Shown: in pieces, positions 1 to 10,531 of the stretch
Position numbering within the stretch: position 1 is the stretch's first letter
How the letters are laid out: each line of letters starts with the position of its first letter
From: Methylococcaceae bacterium
Lineage (GTDB): Bacteria > Pseudomonadota > Gammaproteobacteria > Methylococcales > Methylomonadaceae
NCBI GenBank assembly: GCA_030627285.1
Contig: DAOUSJ010000008.1
Span: 1-36,269 of the forward strand
Length of the DNA stretch: 36,269 nucleotides
Direction of reading: 5' to 3'
Notes under the pieces: model-generated
What the model saw: only the letters and a program-made list of their open reading frames with translations
What the model was told of the DNA's origin: nothing
The model's database searches: none
Program-made: the position numbers and the translations under genes

Positions 1-2
1 AT

Positions 3-233
3 GCTGCCGGTGGTTTTAAAGATTTTACCCGAGTTGCATCCAGTGATCCAACCATGTGGTTAGATATTTGTTTGGCAAATAAAACTGAAATTACCAGCTT
101 AATTGCTGAATTACGCTCTGAATTAGAGGCTATTGAAACCATGATTCAAACCGATGCAAAACAAGAATTATTTGCAACTTTCAATGCTGCTAAACAAGCA
201 CGGCAACGTTTTTTAGATCAATTGAACGATTAG
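3..233 (+). CDS. tyrA: Prephenate dehydrogenase, C-terminal part (5' end outside window)
   Basis: Open frame from base 3 to TAG at 231-233: AAGGFKDFTRVASSDPTMWLDICLANKTEI..., the typical C-terminal motif of prephenate dehydrogenase; directly upstream of aroA. Confidence 0.8.
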   Translation, partial: AAGGFKDFTRVASSDPTMWLDICLANKTEITSLIAELRSELEAIETMIQTDAKQELFATFNAAKQARQRFLDQLND

Positions 234-301
234 TTTGTGTAAATCACTACATTAATGTGATAATTTGTGGTTATTTTTAATTCTGTATTTAAAGCAAACT
301 T

Positions 302-1615
302 ATGTCAAAATCCATTACCTTTACCGTTCAACCTAGTGCATCTTTAAATGGTGTAGTCCGAGTTCCAGGGGATAAATCTATGTCACACCGTTCTATTATG
401 TTAGGTTCAATAGCAGATGGTGTAACTCATGTAAAGGGATTTTTGCAGGCTGAAGATGCAATGTCTACTTTAAAAGCTTTTCGAGCTATGGGGGTTGAAA
501 TTACTGAGCCAGTAAATGGTGAGGTAACTATTCATGGCGTAGGTAAACATGGCTTGCAAGCACCAACAGAACCTTTGTATTTAGGTAATTCTGGGACATC
601 AATGCGGTTGTTAAGCGGTTTATTGGCTGGGCAAAACTTTGATTGTACTTTAACTGGTGATGAATCCTTGTCTGGTCGTCCAATGCGTAGAGTTACTGAG
701 CCATTGGCTTTAATGGGTGCGCAAATTGAGACTGAAACTAATGGCACCGCACCATTACATATTAAAGGTACGCCAAATTTAACTGGCATTGATTATGTGT
801 TGCCAATGGCAAGTGCGCAAGTTAAATCCTGTGTTTTATTAGCAGGCATGTATGCTACTGGAACTACTACAACTGCTGAACTAGCACCAACACGAGACCA
901 TACCGAAAGAATGTTACAAGGGTTTGGGTATCCAGTTACAAGGAATGCTAACAAAGCTTCGATTAATAATTCTGGGAAACTTACAGCAGTTGAAATTGAT
1001 GTTCCCAGTGATATTTCATCGGCAGCATTTTTCTTAGTTGGAGCTACAATTGCAAAAAATTCAGCGGTAACTTTGCAACATGTAGGTATGAATCCAACTC
1101 GCACTGGTGTAATTGATATTTTGCGTTTAATGGGAGCTAAAATTGAAGTTTTGAATCCACGCGAAATTGGTGGCGAACCAGTAGCAGATTTACATGTAAC
1201 TAGCAGTGAATTGCATGGTATTGAAATTCCACAAGCATTAGTTCCATTAGCGATTGATGAATTTCCAGTATTATTTATTGCGGCTGCTTGTGCTACTGGA
1301 AAAACAATTTTAATTGGTGCTGAAGAATTACGTGTTAAAGAATGTGATCGGATTCAAGTCATGGCAGCTGGTTTGCAAACTTTAGGTATTGAGGCAGAAG
1401 TTACTAAGGATGGCATGATTATTAATAGTGGAACTATTGGTGGTGGTACTGTAGCTTCACATGGAGATCATCGGATTGCAATGGCATTTGCAATTGCAGG
1501 TTTACGGGCGCAAGCTCCAATTACAATTCAAAATTGTGCCAATGTAAATACTTCGTTTCCAGAATTTCAGCAACTAGCAACTAGTTTGGGTTTAGAGTTA
1601 ACGAGTGCAGAATGA
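302..1615 (+). CDS. aroA: 3-phosphoshikimate 1-carboxyvinyltransferase (EPSP synthase)
   Basis: 437 aa; PGDKSMSHRSIMLGSIA, LGNSGTSMRLLSGLLAGQ, RVKECDRI, HGDHRIAMAFAIAG. Confidence 0.97.
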   Translation: MSKSITFTVQPSASLNGVVRVPGDKSMSHRSIMLGSIADGVTHVKGFLQAEDAMSTLKAFRAMGVEITEPVNGEVTIHGVGKHGLQAPTEPLYLGNSGTSMRLLSGLLAGQNFDCTLTGDESLSGRPMRRVTEPLALMGAQIETETNGTAPLHIKGTPNLTGIDYVLPMASAQVKSCVLLAGMYATGTTTTAELAPTRDHTERMLQGFGYPVTRNANKASINNSGKLTAVEIDVPSDISSAAFFLVGATIAKNSAVTLQHVGMNPTRTGVIDILRLMGAKIEVLNPREIGGEPVADLHVTSSELHGIEIPQALVPLAIDEFPVLFIAAACATGKTILIGAEELRVKECDRIQVMAAGLQTLGIEAEVTKDGMIINSGTIGGGTVASHGDHRIAMAFAIAGLRAQAPITIQNCANVNTSFPEFQQLATSLGLELTSAE

Positions 1616-2268
1616 AAATTCCAGTATTAACCATTGATGGACCTAGTGGCGCAGGCAAAGGTACTGTTAGTCGTGCATTGGCACAACATTTGGGCTGGAA
1701 TTATTTAGATAGTGGTTCAATTTACCGTGCTTTGGCGATTGCGTGCATCCAAGCAAAAATTTCTTTGGAGGATATTGATGCAGTAGTTAATATTGCTAAG
1801 TCCATGCAGTTGGAATTTGTGTGTGCGGATGAATTACAAGTTAAATTAGCTGGGGTTGATATTACTGCTGAGTTAGCCACGGAAGCTACAGGTAATATAG
1901 CCTCTATAATTGCTGCAATTCCAGTGGTGCGGGCAATTTTATTAGCTAAACAACATGATTTTCAACAATCTGCTGGATTGGTTGCTGATGGGCGCGATAT
2001 GGGAACTGTAGTTTTTCCACAGGCAGAATATAAAATTTATTTAACTGCTAGTGCTACAGAACGTGCAAAAAGACGCTATAAACAGTTGATTAAAAAAGGA
2101 ATAGATGCTAACCTTAGCCAAATAACCGCTGAGATAGAAAAACGCGATCAACGTGATACAGAGCGTGCGATTGCGCCTTTAATGCAAGCAGATGATGCTG
2201 TGTATCTTGATTCATCTGAATTATCCATAGTGCAAGTTATAGATACAATTTTAACTTTAATCCGTTAA
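1612..2268 (+). CDS. cmk: Cytidylate kinase
   Basis: 218 aa; IDGPSGAGKGTVSRALAQHLGWNYLDSGSIYRALA, DGRDMGTVVFP; ATGA overlap with aroA stop. Confidence 0.97.
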   Translation: MKIPVLTIDGPSGAGKGTVSRALAQHLGWNYLDSGSIYRALAIACIQAKISLEDIDAVVNIAKSMQLEFVCADELQVKLAGVDITAELATEATGNIASIIAAIPVVRAILLAKQHDFQQSAGLVADGRDMGTVVFPQAEYKIYLTASATERAKRRYKQLIKKGIDANLSQITAEIEKRDQRDTERAIAPLMQADDAVYLDSSELSIVQVIDTILTLIR

Positions 2269-2280
2269 GAATTTTTGGTG

Positions 2281-2303
2281 ACTGCCATTTTATAGCAGTT
2301 TTT
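2281..2303 (+). terminator. Weak hairpin followed by T-run between cmk and rpsA (terminator/attenuator-like)
   Basis: ACTGC-cattttata-GCAGT followed by TTTTATT. Confidence 0.35.
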
Positions 2304-2362
2304 ATTCACTTTGAAGAACAACAACGCTTGTTTGAGTTATGACAAGCACAGGAAACAATACA

Positions 2363-4030
2363 ATGAGCGAAAGCTTTGCTGAATTATTTGAAGAAAGTTT
2401 AGCCCAGACTGAAATGCGTCCGGGAGCAATGTTAACTGGAATCGTACTAGACATAGAAAATGAGTACGTTATTGTTAGCACGCAGGCAAAATCTGAGGGT
2501 GTAATCCCTAAATGGCAATTTTTAAATCCAGATGGTGATTTAGAAGTTGAAATCGGTGATGAAGTTGAAGTTGCCTTAGATTTATTTGAAGATGGTTTGG
2601 GTTCAACACTGCTTTCGCGTGATAAAGCGAAGAAAAACAAAGCATGGGGTGAACTGGAACAAGCTTTTGAAGATGAAGCTACAATTTCAGGCCGAATTAA
2701 TGGTAAGGTTCGTGGTGGTTTTACAGTTGCAGTTGGAGCTTTAAGAGCATTCTTACCGGGTTCATTAGTTGATGTGCGTCCAATTCGAGACACAACTTTC
2801 TTAGAAGGTCGTGATTTAGAATTTAAAGTCATCAAAATTGATCAAAAACGTAATAATGTAGTGTTATCACGTCGTGCTGTAGTAGAAAAAGAATATAGTG
2901 CAGAGCGTGAAGAGTTAATGAAGACTTTAGCTGATGATGCTGTAGTAACAGGGATTGTGAAAAACTTAACTGATTACGGTGCATTCATTGATTTAGGCGG
3001 CATTGACGGCTTATTACATATCACTGATATGGCTTGGAGACGTGTGCGTCATCCATCTGAATGTGTTGAAATTGGTCAAGAAATTCAGGTTAAAGTTCTT
3101 AAATTTGATAAAGAAAAAATCCGCGTTTCTTTAGGCATGAAACAAATGGGTGAAGATCCATGGCAAAATATTTCACGTCGTTATCCTGCTGGAACTCGTG
3201 TATTTGGTAAAGTAAATAATCTTACTGACTATGGTTGTTTCGTAGAAATTGAAGAAGGTGTAGAAGGTTTAGTGCATGTTTCTGAAATGGATTGGACTAA
3301 CAAAAATGTTAATCCTGCCAAAGTAGTGCAATTGGGCGACGAAGTTGAAATTATGGTTTTAGAAATTGACGAAGAACGTCGTCGTATTTCTTTGGGCATG
3401 AAGCAATGTAAAGTTAATCCTTGGGAAGAGTTTTCAGCTACGCATAATAAAGGCGAAAAAATCAGTGGTAAAATTAAATCCATTACTGATTTTGGAATCT
3501 TCATTGGTTTAGATGGCGGTATTGATGGCTTAGTGCATATGTCAGATATTTCTTGGAAAGAGAATGATGAAAATGCAATCCGTGATTACAAAAAAGGTGA
3601 TGAAGTTGAGACTGTGATTTTAGCAGTTGATCCTGAGCGTGAGCGTATTTCTTTAGGTGTTAAACAACTAGAGCAAGATCCATTTCAAAACTATATTGCT
3701 GCTAATGAAAAAGGTAGCTTAGTAAATGGTATTGTTAAAGAAGTTGATGCAAAAGGAGCTATTATTACTTTAGCTGATAATATTGAAGGCTATTTACGTG
3801 CTTCTGAAATTCAACGCAATCGAGTTGAAGATGCTAGCACCTTATTAAATGTAGGCGATAAGGTAGAAGCTAAGTTTGTTGGCGTGGACAAGAAAAGTAA
3901 ATCAATTTCTTTATCTATTAAGGCTAAAGATACTGATGCAGAATCTAGTGCAATTAAAGATTATTCTACTAAGCAAACAGCATCAGGTACTGCAACCTTA
4001 GGTGATATATTTAAGCAGTTAGAAAAATAG
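2363..4030 (+). CDS. rpsA: 30S ribosomal protein S1
   Basis: Repeated S1 domains (e.g. [37 protein letters not shown]); start taken at the internal ATG of the 2339 ORF ([13 protein letters not shown]), which matches the usual S1 N-terminus. Confidence 0.95.
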   Translation: MSESFAELFEESLAQTEMRPGAMLTGIVLDIENEYVIVSTQAKSEGVIPKWQFLNPDGDLEVEIGDEVEVALDLFEDGLGSTLLSRDKAKKNKAWGELEQAFEDEATISGRINGKVRGGFTVAVGALRAFLPGSLVDVRPIRDTTFLEGRDLEFKVIKIDQKRNNVVLSRRAVVEKEYSAEREELMKTLADDAVVTGIVKNLTDYGAFIDLGGIDGLLHITDMAWRRVRHPSECVEIGQEIQVKVLKFDKEKIRVSLGMKQMGEDPWQNISRRYPAGTRVFGKVNNLTDYGCFVEIEEGVEGLVHVSEMDWTNKNVNPAKVVQLGDEVEIMVLEIDEERRRISLGMKQCKVNPWEEFSATHNKGEKISGKIKSITDFGIFIGLDGGIDGLVHMSDISWKENDENAIRDYKKGDEVETVILAVDPERERISLGVKQLEQDPFQNYIAANEKGSLVNGIVKEVDAKGAIITLADNIEGYLRASEIQRNRVEDASTLLNVGDKVEAKFVGVDKKSKSISLSIKAKDTDAESSAIKDYSTKQTASGTATLGDIFKQLEK

Positions 4031-4081
4031 TAATCTGATTGAAAGAAATCAGTTTTAATATTTACATATAAATATTTAAAG

Positions 4082-4124
4082 AATCAGCTTGCGTATTGCA
4101 ACAATATTGCGGCTGATTTTTTTT
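4082..4124 (+). terminator. Rho-independent terminator after rpsA
   Basis: AATCAGC ... GCTGATT stem with internal complementarity, followed by a run of 8 T. Confidence 0.75.
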
Positions 4125-4138
4125 ACATAGGGTGAAAA

Positions 4139-4450
4139 GTGACAAAATCAGAATTAATTGAAACTCTTGCTAAACAACAACCGCATTTAGCTCTCAAAGA
4201 TGTTGAATTAGTCATTAAGTGTTTAATTGAACAAATGAGTCAATCATTATCAAGTGGCGATAGAGTGGAAATACGCGGCTTCGGAAGCTTTTCGTTGCAT
4301 TATAGACCACCTAGAATTGGCAGGAATCCAAAAACTGGTAGTGCAGTTGCATTATCATCCAAGCATGTGCCACATTTTAAACCTGGCAAAGAATTACGTG
4401 AACGGGTTAATGAATCCAGAACTAAACATGCGATTGTTGAATCATTATAA
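4139..4450 (+). CDS. ihfB: Integration host factor subunit beta
   Basis: 103 aa; [17 protein letters not shown]...[31 protein letters not shown] start; follows rpsA as is common. Confidence 0.95.
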   Translation: MTKSELIETLAKQQPHLALKDVELVIKCLIEQMSQSLSSGDRVEIRGFGSFSLHYRPPRIGRNPKTGSAVALSSKHVPHFKPGKELRERVNESRTKHAIVESL

Positions 4451-4587
4451 TATACAACCTTCTTTAAACACTTATTTGCAAGTGTTGCTATAATCCCCGC
4501 TATTATTTTTCGATTTATCTAAAAGACTCGCAAATTCATCTATACTCATAATTTATACTTGCAGTACGGTATGACAAGAGAGTTTTT

Positions 4588-6822
4588 ATGGCAACTATAA
4601 TGGAAAAAAATTATCACAATTTTCGAGATATATTTCTTGTGATTTGTATATTAATTATTGCATTATGTTTTTTGAGTATTTTATTCACCTTTAATCATAA
4701 TGATAGTGGCTGGACTCATAGTGGTGTTACTACCAAACCAAATAATATTGGTGGACTTATAGGTGCTTGGATTTCTGATGTTAGCTTAAGTTTTTTAGGC
4801 TTTATGGCGTATGTTGTACCACTCATAACACTATTGCATGGATATATTCTTTATCAAACTCAAGAGTACCCATGGCATCGAAGCTCAATTATAATCTATA
4901 GCTTAGGCTGGGCATTTACGCTGGTTTTTGGTACGGTTACAATTTATTTACATTTACCTAGACTAATCCTCAATTTACCTTATGGAAGTAGTGGTATTTT
5001 AGGTCAGGAAATAGGCGACTTATTATTATTAGTCTTAACTGAAGCTCAAGCTACGATTCTAAGTGTGGCAGTATTAATGTTAGGGATTAATATTTTAACT
5101 GGCTTGTCTTGGCTGAAAGCAATTGATTTTATTGGAAAATATAGCTTATTTGGGATAGATTTATGTATTAAATTGTTTTTTAATGTATTGCAGTTCACAG
5201 ATAAACCACGTGTAAATTCACCTCTAGAAGCACCTTATTCTACTAGTGATAAATTATTATCTGCAAATAATAAACATCGCAGTAAAAAATATAACCGAAT
5301 TAAGAAAGTTTCTGCCAAAAAAATTATTTACATTCCAGCATTACCAGATCTTGGATTGCTAGGTGCTGCTAAGCAAGATATTGATCTCAATTATAATTCA
5401 GAAACATTGAATGCTATGAGTCCGTTAGTGGAATCAGTGTTAGCAGAATTTAATTTTAAAGTTAAAGTGGAAAATTTACTGCCTGGGCCTGTAATTACAC
5501 GTTTTGAATTATCTTTAGCAGCTGGAATTAGAGCCAGCAGAATTAGTAGTTTAAGTGCAGATATAGCCCGTGGATTATCGGTAGCATCATTAAGAGTAGT
5601 TGAAGTAATTGCAGGTAAGCCTTTGATTGGTTTAGAAATTCCTAATGAAACTCGGCAAACAGTAGTATTTAATGACATTATAAATTCTGCTGCATTTTCA
5701 GAATCAAATTCACCATTAACCTTAGCGATAGGTAAGGATATTGCAGGAAATCCATTAATGTTAGATTTGGCAAAAATGCCGCATTTATTAGTTGCAGGCA
5801 CTACTGGATCAGGAAAATCTGTAGCAATTAATACCATGATTTTAAGCATGTTATTTAAAGCTGGTGCGGATAAAGTCCGGATGATAATGATTGACCCAAA
5901 AATGTTGGAATTATCTGTGTATGAGGGTATTCCGCATTTATTAGCCCCAGTTGTAACTGATATGCAAAAAGCTAGTAATGCTTTGAATTGGGCTGTACAA
6001 GAAATGGAGCGGCGTTATAAATTAATGTCTATCTTAGGAGTTAGGAATTTAGCTAAATTTAATCAAAAAATTGAAGCAGCAATGGAGGCAGGCACTACAA
6101 TTAAAGATCCGTTGTTTAAATCTGATTCAAATGTAATAGATAGTAAATTCGCTCCAAACTTGGACATTTTGCCAAATATTGTGATTATAATTGATGAACT
6201 TGCCGATATGATGATGTTAGTTGGTAAAAAAGTTGAAGAATTAATTACTCGTTTAGCACAAAAAGCTAGAGCCGCAGGAATTCATTTAATTTTAGCTACA
6301 CAACGCCCTTCAGTTGACGTCTTAACTGGCTTAATCAAAGCTAATATTCCCACTAGAATGTCATTTCAAGTCGCATCTAAGATAGATTCGCGGACTATTT
6401 TAGATCAAAGTGGTGCTGAAACATTATTGGGTAATGGAGATTTATTATTTTTGCCTCCAGGTAGCAGTGTACCACAGCGTGCGCACGGTGCTTTTGTTGA
6501 CGATGAAGAGGTATATAAAGTAGTAGAATTTTTAAAAACTACGGCTCCGACTGATTATAATGTTGAAATTACCCAAGCTTTGCAAGCAGATTCTGAGGTT
6601 TTAAAAGTGGAAAAATCATCAAATGCAGATGCAGATAGTTTATATGAAGATGCAGTAAATTTTGTTATTGAAACTCGTAAAGCTTCAATTTCTGGGGTAC
6701 AGAGGCATTTTAAAGTTGGTTATAATCGCGCGTCTCGGATGATACATGCGATGGAAATAGCTGGAATTGTAAGTTTGCCCAAACAAAATGGTTTACGTAA
6801 AGTTTTAGCGGAATCATCGTAG
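4588..6822 (+). CDS. ftsK: DNA translocase FtsK
   Basis: 744 aa; N-terminal TM segments, [38 protein letters not shown]-terminal gamma-type winged-helix region. Confidence 0.95.
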   Translation: MATIMEKNYHNFRDIFLVICILIIALCFLSILFTFNHNDSGWTHSGVTTKPNNIGGLIGAWISDVSLSFLGFMAYVVPLITLLHGYILYQTQEYPWHRSSIIIYSLGWAFTLVFGTVTIYLHLPRLILNLPYGSSGILGQEIGDLLLLVLTEAQATILSVAVLMLGINILTGLSWLKAIDFIGKYSLFGIDLCIKLFFNVLQFTDKPRVNSPLEAPYSTSDKLLSANNKHRSKKYNRIKKVSAKKIIYIPALPDLGLLGAAKQDIDLNYNSETLNAMSPLVESVLAEFNFKVKVENLLPGPVITRFELSLAAGIRASRISSLSADIARGLSVASLRVVEVIAGKPLIGLEIPNETRQTVVFNDIINSAAFSESNSPLTLAIGKDIAGNPLMLDLAKMPHLLVAGTTGSGKSVAINTMILSMLFKAGADKVRMIMIDPKMLELSVYEGIPHLLAPVVTDMQKASNALNWAVQEMERRYKLMSILGVRNLAKFNQKIEAAMEAGTTIKDPLFKSDSNVIDSKFAPNLDILPNIVIIIDELADMMMLVGKKVEELITRLAQKARAAGIHLILATQRPSVDVLTGLIKANIPTRMSFQVASKIDSRTILDQSGAETLLGNGDLLFLPPGSSVPQRAHGAFVDDEEVYKVVEFLKTTAPTDYNVEITQALQADSEVLKVEKSSNADADSLYEDAVNFVIETRKASISGVQRHFKVGYNRASRMIHAMEIAGIVSLPKQNGLRKVLAESS

Positions 6823-6852
6823 ACTCAATATTTTTAATTTAAAGGTATTTAA

Positions 6853-7728
6853 ATGCAACAAAAAATCACTAAAGCAGTTTTTCCAGTCGCAGGTCTTGGA
6901 ACTCGTTTTTTACCAGCAACTAAAGCCAATCCTAAAGAAATGTTACCTATTGTTGATAAACCCTTGATTCAATATGCAGTTGAAGAGGCGGTGGCAGCAG
7001 GGATTGATACTTTAATTTTTATTATTGGTAGAAATAAGCATTCAATTGCAGATCATTTTGATAAATCTTATGAGTTAGAAAATGAATTAAAAAACAAAGG
7101 TAAATTTGACACGATTGCATTATTGCAAGGCATTATTCCTGATTATGTTTCGTGTGTATTTTTACGGCAATCAGAAGCTTTAGGCTTAGGGCATGCGGTG
7201 TATTGTGCTAAACCAATTGTAGGTGATGAACCATTTGCGGTTTTATTAGCAGATGATTTAGTAGAAGATGGTGGGCGTGGCTGTACCAAACAATTAGTGA
7301 GCGTATTTGAAACCGAACAGAGTAGTATTTTAGCGGTTGAAGAGGTCAGTGCAGAAGATACTGATAAATATGGTATTGCTGCTATTGATGAACAAAGTTA
7401 TAGCATTGGTAAGATTAAATCAATTGTTGAAAAGCCTAAACCTGCTGATGCACCATCAAATTTAGGTGTTATTGGACGCTATATTTTAACCCCTGCTATT
7501 TTTGAGCATATTGAACATTTGGGTAAAGGCGCAGGTGGTGAAATTCAACTTACGGATGCAATTGCAAGTTTATTAAACGAAGAGAAGGTTTTAACCTATA
7601 AATTTGAAGGTACTCGTTATGATTGCGGTTCTAAATTAGGTTATTTAAAAGCTAATGTTGAACATGCTTTATTGCATGAAGAATTGAAAGATGATTTTCT
7701 GGAATATTTAAAAAATTTGGTTTTATAA
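6853..7728 (+). CDS. galU: UTP--glucose-1-phosphate uridylyltransferase
   Basis: 291 aa; KAVFPVAGLGTRFLPATKANPKEMLPIVDKPLIQYAVEEA. Confidence 0.97.
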   Translation: MQQKITKAVFPVAGLGTRFLPATKANPKEMLPIVDKPLIQYAVEEAVAAGIDTLIFIIGRNKHSIADHFDKSYELENELKNKGKFDTIALLQGIIPDYVSCVFLRQSEALGLGHAVYCAKPIVGDEPFAVLLADDLVEDGGRGCTKQLVSVFETEQSSILAVEEVSAEDTDKYGIAAIDEQSYSIGKIKSIVEKPKPADAPSNLGVIGRYILTPAIFEHIEHLGKGAGGEIQLTDAIASLLNEEKVLTYKFEGTRYDCGSKLGYLKANVEHALLHEELKDDFLEYLKNLVL

Positions 7729-7867
7729 CTATTTGATAAATAGTGATTTTAATGCAGTTATTTATATAAGTAATTGATATTACAATATTTTTTAGAACAT
7801 GCAAAGCGTTGCAGCTTACTGTAGAATCCCTGCCTTATTTAAATATATTTAGTTAGGAATCGCATTA

Positions 7868-9991
7868 ATGTCTGCATCGCTAATCCCTTTACAAAGTGCC
7901 TCAATTGATATTTGGGAAACTAAATATCGTTTAAAAACCAAAAATGGTGACGCTATTGATAAGGATATTGATGCCACTTATCAAAGAGTTGCGCAAGCAT
8001 TAGCGAATGTTGAAATAAGCCCTAACTTACAAGAAAAATATTACCATGAATTTTTATGGGTATTACGTCAAGGGGCGATTCCAGCTGGGCGTATTATTTC
8101 TAATGCAGGGGCTGAAAAACATAAACCTGCAACTTCAACCATTAACTGTACCGTTAGTGGAATTATAGAAGATTCAATGGACGATATTCTTGATAAAGTA
8201 CATGAAGCTGGGCTAACGTTAAAAGCAGGCTGCGGAATTGGATATGAATTTTCAACCCTCAGACCTAAGAATGCCTATGTTTCAGGGGCAGGTGCGTATA
8301 CTTCAGGGCCGTTGTCATTTATGGATATTTACGACAAAATGTGTTTTACCGTTTCTTCAGCAGGTGGCAGGCGTGGGGCGCAAATGGCAACGTTTGATAT
8401 TTGTCATCCTGATGTTGTAGAATTTATTCGTGCAAAACGTGAAGATGGACGTTTACGTCAATTTAATCTTTCCTTATTAATTACCAGTGAATTTATTGAA
8501 GCGGTTAAAAATCAAGCGGATTGGCCATTATCATTTCCTATCACCGAAAAAGAACTTAAAGAAGATAATTTAGATTTAAAGAATGCGAAACAAATTGTTT
8601 GGCGTGAGTTACCTGAAATATCTCAATATGTTAATAATACTGATGGTTTAGTGGCTTGTAGAATTATTAAAACCATTCCAGCACAACGTTTATGGGACAT
8701 TATTATGTCCTCGACTTATGATTATGCAGAGCCTGGTTTTATTCTGATTGATAAAGTCAATGAGATGAATAACAACTGGTTTTGCGAAAATATTCGTGCG
8801 ACAAATCCATGCGGAGAGCAGGCTCTGCCCCCCTACGGATCTTGTCTTCTGGGCTCAATCAACCTCACTCGTTTTGTTGAGAATCCATTTACCGAAAAAG
8901 CTGCTTTTGATTGGATAACCTATCGTAAATCCATCCGAATTTTTACGCGGATGTTGGATAATGTAGTAGAAATAAATGGTTTGCCATTAGAAAAACAGCG
9001 CGAAGAAATTATCTCTAAACGCCGTCATGGCATGGGCTATTTAGGTTTAGGCTCAACGGTAACCATGTTAGGCATGAAATATGGCGATGAACAGTCACTT
9101 CAATTTACCGATGAAGTTACTAAAATATTAGCGGTTGAAGGTTGGAAAGAAGGTTTGGCACTCGCGAAAGAAAAAGGGGTTGCGCCGATTTTAGAAAAAA
9201 TATTTAGCGTGACTCCTGAAATGTTACATAAACGTCCTGAAATGATAAGTGATGGTTATAAAGTTGGTGATAAAATTGCAGGCAAAGTATTACATGCTAA
9301 ATACAGTCGTTATATGCAGAGGATTGCTGAAGAAGAACCTGAATTAATCGCTGAATTAATTGAAATAGGCGCGCGATTTACCCATGCAACAAGTATTGCC
9401 CCGACTGGAACAATTTCTTTATCACTCGCTAATAACGCTAGCAATGGAATTGAACCCAGTTTTGCGCATCATTATTCACGCAATGTGATTCGTCAGGGTA
9501 AAAAGTCTAAAGAAAAAATTGATGTTTATTCCTTTGAATTGTTAGCTTATCGAGAACTAATTAATCCTGAGGCAATGCCTTATAGTGAAAATCCAGAATT
9601 GCAATTACCAGATTATTTTATTTCGGCCGATTCAGTGAGTCCTAAACAACATGTGGATGTTCAAGCAGCTGCACAAAAATGGATTGATTCATCTATTTCC
9701 AAAACAGCCAATGTACCGACAGATTATCCTTATGAGGATTTTAAGGATATTTATCAATATGCCTATGAAAAAGGTTTGAAGGGTTGCACGACTTTCCGTT
9801 TTAATCCAGAAGTTTTTCAAGGGGTGTTGGTCAAAGAAGCAGATTTAGAAAATACAACTTATGAGTTTACTTTGGAAGATGGTTCTAAAGTTGAATTGAA
9901 AGGCAATGAAGAAGTTGAATATGATGGCGAAGCACATTCAGCAGCAAATTTATTCGATGCTTTAAAAGAAGGCTATTATGGTAAATTATAA
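7868..9991 (+). CDS. nrdJ: Class II adenosylcobalamin-dependent ribonucleoside-diphosphate reductase
   Basis: 707 aa; LKAGCGIGYEFSTLRPKNAYVSGAGAYTSGPLSFMDIYDKMC, ATNPCGEQALPPYGSCLLGSINL, HATSIAPTGTISL; no NrdB partner next to it. Confidence 0.93.
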   Translation: MSASLIPLQSASIDIWETKYRLKTKNGDAIDKDIDATYQRVAQALANVEISPNLQEKYYHEFLWVLRQGAIPAGRIISNAGAEKHKPATSTINCTVSGIIEDSMDDILDKVHEAGLTLKAGCGIGYEFSTLRPKNAYVSGAGAYTSGPLSFMDIYDKMCFTVSSAGGRRGAQMATFDICHPDVVEFIRAKREDGRLRQFNLSLLITSEFIEAVKNQADWPLSFPITEKELKEDNLDLKNAKQIVWRELPEISQYVNNTDGLVACRIIKTIPAQRLWDIIMSSTYDYAEPGFILIDKVNEMNNNWFCENIRATNPCGEQALPPYGSCLLGSINLTRFVENPFTEKAAFDWITYRKSIRIFTRMLDNVVEINGLPLEKQREEIISKRRHGMGYLGLGSTVTMLGMKYGDEQSLQFTDEVTKILAVEGWKEGLALAKEKGVAPILEKIFSVTPEMLHKRPEMISDGYKVGDKIAGKVLHAKYSRYMQRIAEEEPELIAELIEIGARFTHATSIAPTGTISLSLANNASNGIEPSFAHHYSRNVIRQGKKSKEKIDVYSFELLAYRELINPEAMPYSENPELQLPDYFISADSVSPKQHVDVQAAAQKWIDSSISKTANVPTDYPYEDFKDIYQYAYEKGLKGCTTFRFNPEVFQGVLVKEADLENTTYEFTLEDGSKVELKGNEEVEYDGEAHSAANLFDALKEGYYGKL

Positions 9992-9997
9992 AATAAA

Positions 9998-10507
9998 TTA
10001 ACTAAAATTTTTACTTTGAAAACGTCTATTTTTTAGGCGTTTAAGTTTTAGTGGTCGTTGTTGAATATTAATTGTATTTAATAATTGAAAAATATCTGTT
10101 GGCATTCCATCTGGCAGATCAATTAGGGTGTAATGATGACGCATATCCACATGACCAATCAAATTTTTATCCACTCCAGCCTCTGAAACAAATACAGATT
10201 TAATTTCATCTTCACTAGTATGATGTTTTTGTCCAATATCCAAACGATAGCGAATCATTTTTAGTTTTGGAGCTACAACTACGGTTTCAGTTTTAGTTAA
10301 ATTTGGTGATTTATATAAATTAGGTTGACTTAAAAAAATTAATGCTGCCGCGTAATCCAGATAATTTAATTCTGAAATTGAAGCTATGCGATTTAATAAA
10401 TCCTTTTGTGCAGTTAAGTCTTTAGCCTGCAATATATCATCTAAACGTTTTTTAAATTTTAATTCTTTTTTAGAAAATAAAGGCGTAGTGCGAGTGTTAT
10501 CAGGCAT
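9998..10507 (-). CDS. Stand-alone DbpA/DeaD-like C-terminal RNA-binding domain protein (no helicase core)
   Basis: 169 aa; MIRYRLDIGQKHHTSEDEIKSVFVSEAGVDKNLIGHVDMRHHYTLIDLPDGMPTDIFQLLNTINIQQRPLKLKRLK resembles the DbpA RNA-binding domain at the C-terminus of DeaD/DbpA; no DEAD-box motifs are present. Confidence 0.75.
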   Translation of the reverse strand: MPDNTRTTPLFSKKELKFKKRLDDILQAKDLTAQKDLLNRIASISELNYLDYAAALIFLSQPNLYKSPNLTKTETVVVAPKLKMIRYRLDIGQKHHTSEDEIKSVFVSEAGVDKNLIGHVDMRHHYTLIDLPDGMPTDIFQLLNTINIQQRPLKLKRLKNRRFQSKNFS

Positions 10508-10531
10508 TGTTAAAATAATTTTAGGTTGTAA

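Noticed and set aside
532-1104. Minus-strand ORFs of 85 and 103 aa inside aroA
   Set aside because: Antisense to a strongly supported gene, no recognisable motifs or start signals; products of codon bias.
2302-2835. 177-aa minus-strand ORF opposite rpsA
   Set aside because: Ser/Lys/Pro-rich antisense translation of rpsA with no family features.
4254-4493. 79-aa plus-strand ORF overlapping ihfB
   Set aside because: Out-of-frame overlap with a clear IhfB sequence.
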